DNA from: Campylobacterota bacterium
GTDB lineage: Bacteria; Campylobacterota; Campylobacteria; Campylobacterales; Sulfurimonadaceae
Direction: 5' to 3'
Length of the DNA stretch: 64,000 bases
Assembly: GCA_040752835.1 (NCBI GenBank)
Contig: JBFMGG010000008.1
Location: forward strand, 156,484-220,483
Shown here: one piece after another, positions 15,051 through 23,326 of the stretch
Layout of the letters: each line of letters starts with the position of its first letter
How positions within the stretch are numbered: position 1 is the first letter of the stretch
Notes under the pieces: model-generated
Told to the model about the DNA's origin: nothing
Databases searched by the model: none
The model's input: only the letters and a program-made list of their open reading frames with translations
Translations under genes and position numbers: made by a program

Positions 15051-17483
15051 ATGCGGATCGTGATTGTCGGCGGCGGGATCGTCGCGGCGTATATGGCCAA
15101 CGCGCTTTACGATCAGGCCCCCGAACACGACGTCGTGATCGTCACCAAAGAGGCTTATCCCCCCTATGACCGTATCCACCTCTGTGCGCTGGTAAACCAC
15201 AGCGCGACGATCGATCAGCTCGCTCTGGACCTTCCGCCCAAAACCCGTGTCGAGCTCAATTCCGAAGTCACCCGCATCGATACCGACGCCAAGCGGATCT
15301 ATACCGCTTCGTCCATGATTTCGTACGATGTCCTCGTCATCGCGACCGGTTCGAAGCCCCGCAGTCTGTTCGATACGCGAGGGATCTCCAATGCGGTGAC
15401 GTTCCGCAGCGCCGAGGATTCCGAATGCATCGCCAGACGGATCGCTGGAAAAAACGTCATCATCATGGGGGTCGGACCGATCGGGCTGGAACTGCTCGAT
15501 ACCCTTCGCACAATGGAAGGGCCGCGTAAAATCTATCTCGTATCGCGGGGATCGCACCTCTACGACAAGGCGATGACGCCCGAAGCGGTTGCACTGATGA
15601 AGCGGGTGTACGAAGCGTCCGATCCTCGCGTCGAAATTATTTTTGAAGACGAGATCCGTGAGCGGAGCGTCGAAAACGGCGAAATCGTCCGCGTCGCGCT
15701 CAAATCGCGTACGATCGACGACCCGTTTATCGTTTTCGGGGTGGGGATCGCTCCCAGCATCGAGTGTGCCAAAGAGTCGCTCGAATGCGACCGGGGGATT
15801 CTCGTCGATGAACGCATGCGCACCTCCGCCCCCTCGGTGTATGCGGTGGGAGAAGCGGCACAGATGCGCAACGGCTACATCGCCGGACGGGTCAAGGAGT
15901 GTACGCTGCAGGCCGATGCGGCGGTCGCGAGCATTCTGGGGAAGGAGGGAGAGGGGTTCGCGGAATTCGTCACCATCGACGGCCTCAAAGTGGGGTCGTT
16001 TCTCCTCAGCGACGTCACGTCGACGGCGTATGTCGCTGGGGATGCCTACAATGAAGACATCGTCATCGCCTCACGCGGCGAAGAGCGGATCGACCACTAT
16101 ATTCTAAACCGGGAACGGTTGGTGCGGTTTATCGGGATCAACAGTAACATCGACGCCCTGGCGCTGAAGCGGATGATGGAACGGGGAGAAAAAGCCGACG
16201 CGGCCTATTTTTACGCCAACCGCCTCATCAGCGAAAAAGGGAAACTTGTCTGCAGCTGCACGGGCTCCTACGAGCAGGACCTGATTGCCCTGATCAAGGA
16301 AGAGTGTATCGAGGATTTCGCCTCTCTCAAGCCTTTCAGCGAAGCGGGCAGGGTGTGCGGCCGATGCAAAAAAGACATCATGGCGCTGATCGCCTCGACT
16401 CCCGTCGATCCGGCCGAAGCGGCCCGGATGCGTGCTGAGCGCGAAGCGGCGGCGAAAGAAGCCGAGCTTTCAAGGGTACGGGAGCGGATCGAAAAATACA
16501 ATCGCCTCCACCCCAAAAACCGGCTCAGTACCGAGAACCTCGCAGAAGCGCTCGAGTCGTTCGACATGGGGCGCGAGTTCAACCGCTGGGTGTCGATGAT
16601 CACCGCGTCGATGGATCTGCCGCCGCGGTTTGAGGAGACGGTTGCCGAGGGGGTCCGGCAGTTGAACAAAATTCCGATCGTCTGGCTCGAACTCGCCGAC
16701 TGCTCGGGCAATTCCGAAGCGTTTATCAAAACAGCCCATCCCAAGGTGGATGATCTGATCCTTAAATACATCTCGCTTGATTATCACGAGGTGCTGATGG
16801 CGGGATCGGGAGATCAGTCCGAATCGGCGCTTGATGCCGTGATCCAAAACGATGCGGGGCGCTATATTCTCGTCGTCGAGGGGGCGGTGCCGCTGGGGAT
16901 GGAGGGGAAATTTCTGCGGATCGGCCCCAGGGGGGAGACGGGGCTGGCCCTGCTACGGCGCGTCGCGGCGGGTGCCGCAGCGGTAATGGCCGTGGGGTCG
17001 TGCGCCTACGACGGCGGCGTTGTTGCCGCCGAACCCAATCCCACGGGAGCCGTCGGGGTTGCCGAGGCGCTGGGGAGAAACGACGTCATTAACCTACCCG
17101 GATGCCCGACCAATCCCATCAACATTGTCGGAACCCTGCTGCACTACATCATGTTCGACGAATTCCCGAAACTGGATGAAAAAAACCGCCCCCTCTGGGC
17201 GTACGGGTTCCGCGTACACGACAACTGCGAGCGCAGGGGCCATTACGAACTGGGCGAATTCGTCAAAGAATGGGGAGACGAAGGGGCGAAAAAAGGGTGG
17301 TGTCTTTTTGAGATGGGGTGCAAGGGGCCTTATGCCGATCTCAACTGTTCGCTCGTCAAATTCAACGACGCGACCAGCTGGCCGGTGCAGGCGGGGCACG
17401 GCTGTTTCGCCTGCGGTCAGGGGAAAATTGCGTTCGACCGTTACGCCAACCACCGCAAATTACCGGAGCAAGAACATGAATAA
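15051..17483 (+). CDS. Fusion: FAD/NAD(P) oxidoreductase + [2Fe-2S] BFD domain + [NiFe] hydrogenase small subunit
   Basis: 810 residues, far longer than any usual small subunit. Residues 1-390 are a NirB/NROR-like oxidoreductase: FAD site IVGGGIVAAY (5-14), NAD(P) site IIMGVGPIGLELL (137-149), and second FAD motif YAVGEAAQMRNG (264-275). Residues 400-445 are a BFD-like cluster domain with C401-x-C403 and C436-xx-C439. An Ala/Glu-rich linker (452-500) leads to a hydrogenase small subunit (about 500-810) with CSGNSE proximal site at C551, HDNC, and the distal/medial Cys set ending in GCFACGQGK. No working Tat signal is present, so it should be cytosolic. It overlaps its large subunit by 8 bp. 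The layout suggests electron flow between H2 and NAD(P) in one polypeptide; that is inference. Confidence 0.88.
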   Translation: MRIVIVGGGIVAAYMANALYDQAPEHDVVIVTKEAYPPYDRIHLCALVNHSATIDQLALDLPPKTRVELNSEVTRIDTDAKRIYTASSMISYDVLVIATGSKPRSLFDTRGISNAVTFRSAEDSECIARRIAGKNVIIMGVGPIGLELLDTLRTMEGPRKIYLVSRGSHLYDKAMTPEAVALMKRVYEASDPRVEIIFEDEIRERSVENGEIVRVALKSRTIDDPFIVFGVGIAPSIECAKESLECDRGILVDERMRTSAPSVYAVGEAAQMRNGYIAGRVKECTLQADAAVASILGKEGEGFAEFVTIDGLKVGSFLLSDVTSTAYVAGDAYNEDIVIASRGEERIDHYILNRERLVRFIGINSNIDALALKRMMERGEKADAAYFYANRLISEKGKLVCSCTGSYEQDLIALIKEECIEDFASLKPFSEAGRVCGRCKKDIMALIASTPVDPAEAARMRAEREAAAKEAELSRVRERIEKYNRLHPKNRLSTENLAEALESFDMGREFNRWVSMITASMDLPPRFEETVAEGVRQLNKIPIVWLELADCSGNSEAFIKTAHPKVDDLILKYISLDYHEVLMAGSGDQSESALDAVIQNDAGRYILVVEGAVPLGMEGKFLRIGPRGETGLALLRRVAAGAAAVMAVGSCAYDGGVVAAEPNPTGAVGVAEALGRNDVINLPGCPTNPINIVGTLLHYIMFDEFPKLDEKNRPLWAYGFRVHDNCERRGHYELGEFVKEWGDEGAKKGWCLFEMGCKGPYADLNCSLVKFNDATSWPVQAGHGCFACGQGKIAFDRYANHRKLPEQEHE

Positions 17484-19173
17484 CCTCAAAAAGATCGTCA
17501 TCGATCCCGTGACCCGCATCGAGGGGCATTTGCGGATCGAGGTGGAGATCGACGAAAGCAACACGGTACGCGAGGCATGGGCTTCGGGGCAGCTGTTCCG
17601 CGGCATCGAGACGATTCTCAAAGGGCGTGATCCCCGCGATGCGGGGCTGATCGCCCAGCGGATCTGCGGGGTGTGCACGAACGTCCATTACCGCGCGTCG
17701 ATCAGTGCGGTCGAGGAGGCTTACGGCATCACGATTCCGCCGAACGCCGAAATCGTCCGCAACCTGGTCACCCTGTCGCTGTTCGTGCAGGATCACATCG
17801 TCCATTACTACCATCTCCACTCGCTTGATTTCGTCGACATCACCGCAGCGCTCGGCGCCGATTGCGAGAAAGCCTCCGCCGAAGCGCTCAGATGGTCGTC
17901 GCATCCCTACCGTAATTCGGCGGGGCATCTGGAAAGCGTGCGGGAAAAACTTGAAGGATTCGTCAAAGCGGGGCGGCTGGGACTATTTTCGAACGGCTAT
18001 TGGGGGCACAGCGCCTATCGTCTGAGCCCCGAACAAAATCTCGTCCACATGAACCACTACCTCGAGGCGTTGCGGATCCAGCGGGAAATTTCGCAGGCAA
18101 TCGCGATTTTCGCCGGGAAAACGCCCCATCCGCAGAACCTGGTGGTCGGTGGTGTAACGAGCGTCGCCGATATGCTCAACCCCCAGCGGTTGAACGACTT
18201 TCTTTTTATTATCAAAGAGGTGCGGGATTTTGTCGAAAGGGCTTACGTCCCCGACCTGAAGATGACCGTCGATGCCTATCGCGAATCGATCGCCCGAGGC
18301 GAAGGGCGCGCGCGCGGGAATTTTATGTGCTGCGGCGGATACCGTTTCGGGAAAGGGGAAGTTCTTTTTGAGGACGGGGTGATCTACGGACACGATTTTA
18401 GCCGCGTCGAACCGTTCGATCCCTCGAAGATCACGGAAGAAGCGTCGCGTTCGTGGTATGAGAACGATGCTCCCCTTTCCCCTTACGAGGGGGAGAGCGT
18501 GCCGTTCTACACCGACCTTAACGACGACGGAACCCTCCGCAGCGAAGGGAAATACACGTGGGTCAAAGCTCCCCGTTACGGCGGCGAGGTGATGGAAGTG
18601 GGACCCCTCGCGCGGATGATCGTGGGGTATGTGAAAAACTCCCCCGTGATCCGCCCTTATATGGAACGGTTCATGGAGGCAACGGCCCTGGAATTGGGCG
18701 ATTTTTCGACCACCGTCGGCCGCAACGCGGCGCGCGCGGTCGAAGCGCAGATTTGCTGCGACTATCTGTTCGATATGATGAGTGACCTGATCGAGAACGT
18801 CAAATACTACGATGAAGAGACCTGGACAAAGTACGTTTTCGAGGAACTGCCGCAAGAAGCCAGGGGGGCGGGGATCTTTGAAGTGCCGCGCGGGGTTCTC
18901 TCCCATTTCGTCCGGATCGAGGACGCCAGGATCGCCAATTACCAGGCCGTGGTTCCCACGACGTGGAACGCTTCGCCCAAAGACGCGCGCAACGTCCGGG
19001 GGGCGTACGAAGAAGCGCTGATCGGCATCACGCTCGCCGATCCTGCCGCACCGCTGGAGGTGCTTCGGGCCGTCCATTCATTCGACCCCTGCCTCGCATG
19101 TGCGGTGCACGTGATCGACACGAAAGGGCGGGAACTGTCGCACTATAAGATTCTGAACCGTTGTTCGCTATAA
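17476..19173 (+). CDS. [NiFe] hydrogenase large subunit, partner of the fused small subunit
   Basis: 565 residues; binds the Ni-Fe(CN)2CO centre. The start is ATG at 17476 (MNNLKKIVIDPVTRIEGH), which gives the family N-terminus; the frame is open further upstream but that part is the other strand-frame of the small subunit gene. Active-site motifs: RICGVCTNVHY (about residues 61-71) and SFDPCLACAVH near the end, followed by a 15-residue tail VIDTKGRELSHYKIL... that is cut by a maturation protease. The hydD protease at 25.9 kb is the only one seen and may serve both this enzyme and HydB. Close relative of HydB downstream. Confidence 0.95.
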   Translation: MNNLKKIVIDPVTRIEGHLRIEVEIDESNTVREAWASGQLFRGIETILKGRDPRDAGLIAQRICGVCTNVHYRASISAVEEAYGITIPPNAEIVRNLVTLSLFVQDHIVHYYHLHSLDFVDITAALGADCEKASAEALRWSSHPYRNSAGHLESVREKLEGFVKAGRLGLFSNGYWGHSAYRLSPEQNLVHMNHYLEALRIQREISQAIAIFAGKTPHPQNLVVGGVTSVADMLNPQRLNDFLFIIKEVRDFVERAYVPDLKMTVDAYRESIARGEGRARGNFMCCGGYRFGKGEVLFEDGVIYGHDFSRVEPFDPSKITEEASRSWYENDAPLSPYEGESVPFYTDLNDDGTLRSEGKYTWVKAPRYGGEVMEVGPLARMIVGYVKNSPVIRPYMERFMEATALELGDFSTTVGRNAARAVEAQICCDYLFDMMSDLIENVKYYDEETWTKYVFEELPQEARGAGIFEVPRGVLSHFVRIEDARIANYQAVVPTTWNASPKDARNVRGAYEEALIGITLADPAAPLEVLRAVHSFDPCLACAVHVIDTKGRELSHYKILNRCSL

Positions 19174-19202
19174 TGGCGCAACACGATACCTAAGGAACAT
19201 CA

Positions 19203-19796
19203 TTGGCCCGTCCGAGCAAAGAAGAGCGCAAAGTCTCGATCATGACCAAAGCACTGGAACTCTTTTCGAAAGAGGGGTTCTATCAGACGACAATGCCTTC
19301 CATTGCCGAAAAAATCGGAATGAGCGTCGGGAACCTCTACAATTATTTCGCCTCCAAAGAGACGCTTGCCAAGGAACTGATCCTCTACATCGCCAATATG
19401 CTGGGCGAAGAGATCCGCCGGATTAACGAAAGTCCGTTGGATACGCGGGAAAAAATCGTTGCGATCGTCCACATGTATTTCAAAATCGCGCAGGAACGCC
19501 CCGAGACGATCGAATATTTTCTTCGCGTCTACCTCTCCAACCGCGAAGTATTCCGCGAAGGGTGCGAGGGGATGATCTGCGTATCGGCGTTCGTGACGGA
19601 ACTGATGATCTTTTTTGAAGAGGGGGTTCGCTCGGGCGAACTGCGCGACCAGGATTTTTTCAGCGCGTTCGGACTCTTTATGGGATACCTGGGGGGGATG
19701 GTGTTCCTCAACGGCGAGCGGATTCTCCCGAACGCGCTGGAAAGCTACGAAGCGTCCATCGCCGAAAACATCTACAATGCCCTCAAAGCCCGCTAA
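19203..19796 (+). CDS. TetR-family transcriptional regulator
   Basis: 197 residues. N-terminal HTH of TetR type: KALELFSKEGFYQTTMPSIA then IGMSVGNLYNYFASKETL (residues 15-55); the C-terminal ligand domain (residues 60-197) is helical. The start is TTG at 19203 with AAGGAA 6-7 bp upstream. The 3' end overlaps the following hydrogenase small subunit by 20 bp, so the regulator and the hydrogenase are translationally linked. Likely target: this or the neighbouring hydrogenase operons. The ligand is unknown. Confidence 0.88.
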   Translation: MARPSKEERKVSIMTKALELFSKEGFYQTTMPSIAEKIGMSVGNLYNYFASKETLAKELILYIANMLGEEIRRINESPLDTREKIVAIVHMYFKIAQERPETIEYFLRVYLSNREVFREGCEGMICVSAFVTELMIFFEEGVRSGELRDQDFFSAFGLFMGYLGGMVFLNGERILPNALESYEASIAENIYNALKAR

Positions 19797-20673
19797 ATTC
19801 CAGATCGTCTGGCTACAGGGGATCACCTGCAACGGGAATACCCATTCGTTTCTGAATGACCCTTTGCTGGGGAGCCTGCTGGACAAAGTCCGTTTTCTGT
19901 ACCATCCGATTCTCCCTTCGCAGATGTCGTTGCGTGAACTTGTCGTCAAAATTCCCAAATCGGATCTCCTGATCGTCGAGGGGGCCTACCGGGGTGATTT
20001 CGAAAGAGGGGGGGCGGTCATGGAAAAACTGCTTCCGGCCCTGGCCGCGCGTGCCAAAAACATTGTCGCGCTGGGGAGCTGCGCGAGCTTCGGGGGGATT
20101 TTCAAAGAAGCTTCCCCCGAATCGATCAGCGGGATCGTCTACGACAAAAGCGAAGCGACGGGGCCGCTGGCGGCCATGCGCGAAAAGGTGATCAACCTCG
20201 GCGGCTGTCCCGCCCATCCCGAATGGCTGAGTTTTGTCATCGGAATGATGCTGAACAAAAGAAAGGTCGCCCTCGACGAACTCGGCCGTCCCAAAGAACT
20301 CTACGCCTATACGGTCCATAACGGATGCCTGCGCAACGACTATTTCGAATGGAAAGTCGACAGCCGGAGCTTCGGCACCAAAGAGGGGTGCCTGTACTAC
20401 GAGCAGGGGTGTCAGGGCCCCTTCACGCACGGCAGCTGCAACAAGATTCTCTGGAACGGCGTCGCCTCGAAGACCCGTGCGGGGACTCCGTGTTTCGGGT
20501 GTACCGAACCCACCTTCCCCAAAACCGACCTGTTCCGGACCAAAACCTATATGTCGATCCCCTCGGAGATGCCGCTGGGAGTTCCCAAGCGAAGCTATCT
20601 TGCGCTGGCCGGGGCGGCCAAATCGTTCCACATCAAACGGCTCGAAGAGAGGCTGATCGATGATCACGCATGA
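19777..20673 (+). CDS. [NiFe] hydrogenase small subunit, cytosolic group-2-like
   Basis: 298 residues with no signal peptide. It starts with FQIVWLQGITCNGNTHSFLN, the pattern of group 2 enzymes (cyanobacterial HupS, sensor HupU), where Asn replaces the second proximal Cys. Further cluster ligands: LGSCASFGG, GGCPAHPEW, TVHNGC, and the last Cys group CLYYEQGCQGPFTHGSC then CFGC. ATG at 19777 is chosen because it is the only start near the family N-terminus, although it lies inside the TetR gene end and has a weak ribosome site. It overlaps the large subunit by 14 bp. No cytochrome b gene is attached. Confidence 0.88.
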   Translation: MPSKPAKFQIVWLQGITCNGNTHSFLNDPLLGSLLDKVRFLYHPILPSQMSLRELVVKIPKSDLLIVEGAYRGDFERGGAVMEKLLPALAARAKNIVALGSCASFGGIFKEASPESISGIVYDKSEATGPLAAMREKVINLGGCPAHPEWLSFVIGMMLNKRKVALDELGRPKELYAYTVHNGCLRNDYFEWKVDSRSFGTKEGCLYYEQGCQGPFTHGSCNKILWNGVASKTRAGTPCFGCTEPTFPKTDLFRTKTYMSIPSEMPLGVPKRSYLALAGAAKSFHIKRLEERLIDDHA

Positions 20674-21961
20674 ACTGATCGAGCGGATTGAGGGGGAGGC
20701 GCTCATCGATTTTCGTACGGACCGCAGCGGGCGGGTACAGGACGCGCAGATCCGTTTTTTGCATTTTCGGGGAATGGAGGCGATTTTGGAGGGGCGCCAT
20801 CCGCTCGATGCGCTTGTCATCGCCCCAAGGGTATGCGGAATCTGCGGCCATTCGCACCTGATCGCGGCGGTCGAGGCGATCGAAGCAGCTTACCGGCACA
20901 GCGGTGCGGAGGTCAAGCTGAGCATGAAAGCACGCAGTATCCGCAACGTTACAAAATTTTCCGAACTGCTGCAAAACCATCTTAAATGGTTGTATCTCAT
21001 CATGCTGGGCGAAAGTGCCAAGCTGCTACGCGAAGAACACCCGTTGCCCCTCAAGGCACTCAATGCCGCATCGCAGGCCAATCGCCTTGCCGCGCTGTTC
21101 AGCGGCCAGTGGCCCCACAGCTCCTATGCGCTTCCCGGCGGTGTGACGTGCGACCCGACCCACATCGAAATCATGCAGGCGCTCAAAATCCTCGCCGAAC
21201 TCGAACGGTTCGTCGAGGCCGAGGTTTTGGGGTGCTCTTTTGGGGAGTTTGAAACGATCCGCTCCTATCGGGATCTGACGGCGCTGGGGGGGGATTTCGG
21301 AAAATTGCTCCAAAACGTGGAGCGGCTGGGCCTCGCGGACACCGGGCACAGCCACGGCCGTTTTCTCGTTTTGGGGGAACATCCCGGATGCCGCAGTATG
21401 GCCATCGACGGCAACACCCGCCGCGCTGCCGACGTTGCCAACGTCAGCGAAGACGCCTCGGCGGTGATCGAAGGGAAAACGTATGCCAAAAACGCCCTGT
21501 ACGAAGGGGCGTTTTACGAGACGGGTCCTTTGGCCAGGGCACTGGTCTCGGGCCGGAGCGTCATCGGGGCGATCCACGAAGCGCACGGCGACAGCGCATC
21601 GGTACGGATCGCCGCGCGGATGGACGAAATGGTCGATCTGCTCAAAAACATCCGTCGTCTGATCGAAACGCTCGACCTTTCCGAGCCGTCGTATATCGCC
21701 CCTCCCCCGATCGAGACAATCAGCGGGGAGGGGAGGGGAATCGTCGAAGCGCCTCGCGGCAGCCTGATCCACACCCTCCGCATCGAAAAAGGGAAAATCA
21801 TCGCGTACGCGATGATCACCCCGACGCAGTGGAATCTCGGTAACGGTACCGCCGTGTCGCCGGGGGTGGCGCAAAAAGCGATGATCGGTGCCCAAAGCCG
21901 TGACAAAGCCTCTTTTCTTTTCCGGACGTTCGATGTCTGCTCCGTCTGCACGACCCACTGA
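20660..21961 (+). CDS. [NiFe] hydrogenase large subunit without C-terminal extension (sensor- or group-2-like)
   Basis: 433 residues, much shorter than the other two large subunits here. L1 motif RVCGICGHSH (about residues 56-65) binds the metal centre; the L2 motif is FDVCSVCTTH and the protein ends at that His. There is thus no tail for a maturation protease, as in the H2-sensing HupV/HoxC proteins. The usual Pro of DPC is Val. Together with the TetR gene directly upstream this suits an H2-sensing or low-capacity cytosolic hydrogenase. A catalytic uptake role as in group 2d enzymes of Aquificae and Campylobacterota is the alternative. Confidence 0.88.
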   Translation: MITHELIERIEGEALIDFRTDRSGRVQDAQIRFLHFRGMEAILEGRHPLDALVIAPRVCGICGHSHLIAAVEAIEAAYRHSGAEVKLSMKARSIRNVTKFSELLQNHLKWLYLIMLGESAKLLREEHPLPLKALNAASQANRLAALFSGQWPHSSYALPGGVTCDPTHIEIMQALKILAELERFVEAEVLGCSFGEFETIRSYRDLTALGGDFGKLLQNVERLGLADTGHSHGRFLVLGEHPGCRSMAIDGNTRRAADVANVSEDASAVIEGKTYAKNALYEGAFYETGPLARALVSGRSVIGAIHEAHGDSASVRIAARMDEMVDLLKNIRRLIETLDLSEPSYIAPPPIETISGEGRGIVEAPRGSLIHTLRIEKGKIIAYAMITPTQWNLGNGTAVSPGVAQKAMIGAQSRDKASFLFRTFDVCSVCTTH

Positions 21962-22090
21962 TATCTCCTTCGTTTAGTCCCAAATATAACTAAGAATTTA
22001 TCTTTTTAAATCAGTTTTATGTTTTAAATATTGGTTTAAGTTATTCGGATTTATCATACTGAACGATCATTCACTAAAAGGAGGGGGACC

Positions 22091-23326
22091 ATGGCCGAGC
22101 GTAGAGAAGCGTTTAAAATGCTGTTTAGTGCAAACAGCGCGAAAGTGGAGACGAACAAAGGGGATGCGTACTACGACAGACTCTTCCAGCAGTGCCGTGC
22201 GCGGCTTGACGAGCTCAAAGCGTCGCAGCCGCTTCAGGCGATCGATTTTCACGAGATTCTCAGCGACGAAGGGTACGATCGCCGCGAATTCATGAAATGG
22301 GCGAGCGCGGCGACGGCGATGCTGATGTTGCCGCCGATGTTTACGCCGCTGGTGGCCGAAGCCGCCGAACTGATGACCCGTGTTCCGGTCATCTGGCTGG
22401 AACTGCAAGACTGCGCGGGGAATTCCGAAGCGTTGCTGCGCAGCGACGGGCCGAAAATCGACGAGATTCTGCTCGACATCATTTCGCTTGAATTCCACGA
22501 GACGTTGATGGCGGCGGCGGGGCATCAGGCGGATGCGCAGCTTGAAGACGCGATGCACGCTTTCAAAGGCAAATACCTCCTCTTCGTCGAAGGGGCGATT
22601 CCAATGGGGATGGAAGGGCAGTACGGTACGATCGGCGCGAGCGGAGAGACATTCCATGAACATCTTGTTCGGGTTGCCGCGGACGCGGCGGCGGTCGTTG
22701 CGGTCGGAAGCTGTGCCACCTACGGCGGTATCCCGGCGGCGGCTCCGAACCCTACCGAAGCGGTCGGCGTCATGGATGTCCTCAAAGGCAAACCGATCAT
22801 CAACATTCCCGCCTGTCCGGCGAATCCCGCCAACATGGTGGGGGTCATCTTGCATTTCGTGTTAACGGGGCAGGTCCCCGAACTCGATTCGCTGCTGCGT
22901 CCGAAATTCGCGTTCGGATACCGTATCCACGACAACTGCGAACGCCGTGCCCACTTTGACGCCGGCGAGTTCGTCGAAGAGTGGGGGGACGAAGGGGCGA
23001 AAAACAATTTCTGTCTCTACAAAATGGGTTGTAAAGGGCCGATGACGTTCAACAACTGTTCGATCGTCCGCTACAATGAAGGGGTCAACTGGCCGATCGG
23101 GGTCGGACGGGGATGCATCGGATGCTCCGAGCCCGATTTCTGGGATAAATACGCGTACGAGCGTCCGATGAGCGACGCCAACATCAAAGCACCGACCGGA
23201 GGCGTCGAAAAAACCGTCGACCAGTTCGGTCTGGGCGTTTTGACCGCCACGGCGGTCGGTATCGGAATCCATGCCGCCGCGAGCGCGGTCGCGGGTAAAA
23301 AATCAGATGAAGGGGAAGCACAATGA
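22091..23326 (+). CDS. hydA: Periplasmic membrane-bound [NiFe] hydrogenase small subunit HydA
   Basis: 411 residues. Carries the Fe-S relay and the Tat signal for export of the folded HydAB pair: DRREFMKWASAATAMLMLPP at residues 63-82, after a long 63-residue leader with no clear function. Proximal site DCAGNSEALLR (about 107) has Asn for the second Cys; later ligands include HDNCERRAHF and the C-rich GRGCIGCSEPDF. A C-terminal hydrophobic helix (FGLGVLTATAVGIGIHAAAS) anchors it. ATG at 22091 follows AGGAGGGGG. First gene of hydABC, in Wolinella order; it overlaps hydB by 4 bp. Confidence 0.96.
   Translation: MAERREAFKMLFSANSAKVETNKGDAYYDRLFQQCRARLDELKASQPLQAIDFHEILSDEGYDRREFMKWASAATAMLMLPPMFTPLVAEAAELMTRVPVIWLELQDCAGNSEALLRSDGPKIDEILLDIISLEFHETLMAAAGHQADAQLEDAMHAFKGKYLLFVEGAIPMGMEGQYGTIGASGETFHEHLVRVAADAAAVVAVGSCATYGGIPAAAPNPTEAVGVMDVLKGKPIINIPACPANPANMVGVILHFVLTGQVPELDSLLRPKFAFGYRIHDNCERRAHFDAGEFVEEWGDEGAKNNFCLYKMGCKGPMTFNNCSIVRYNEGVNWPIGVGRGCIGCSEPDFWDKYAYERPMSDANIKAPTGGVEKTVDQFGLGVLTATAVGIGIHAAASAVAGKKSDEGEAQ

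Noticed and set aside
17020..17475. N-terminal extension of the large subunit at 17.5 kb
   Set aside because: The upstream part is another frame of the fused small-subunit gene; the family start MNNLKKIVIDP is at 17476.
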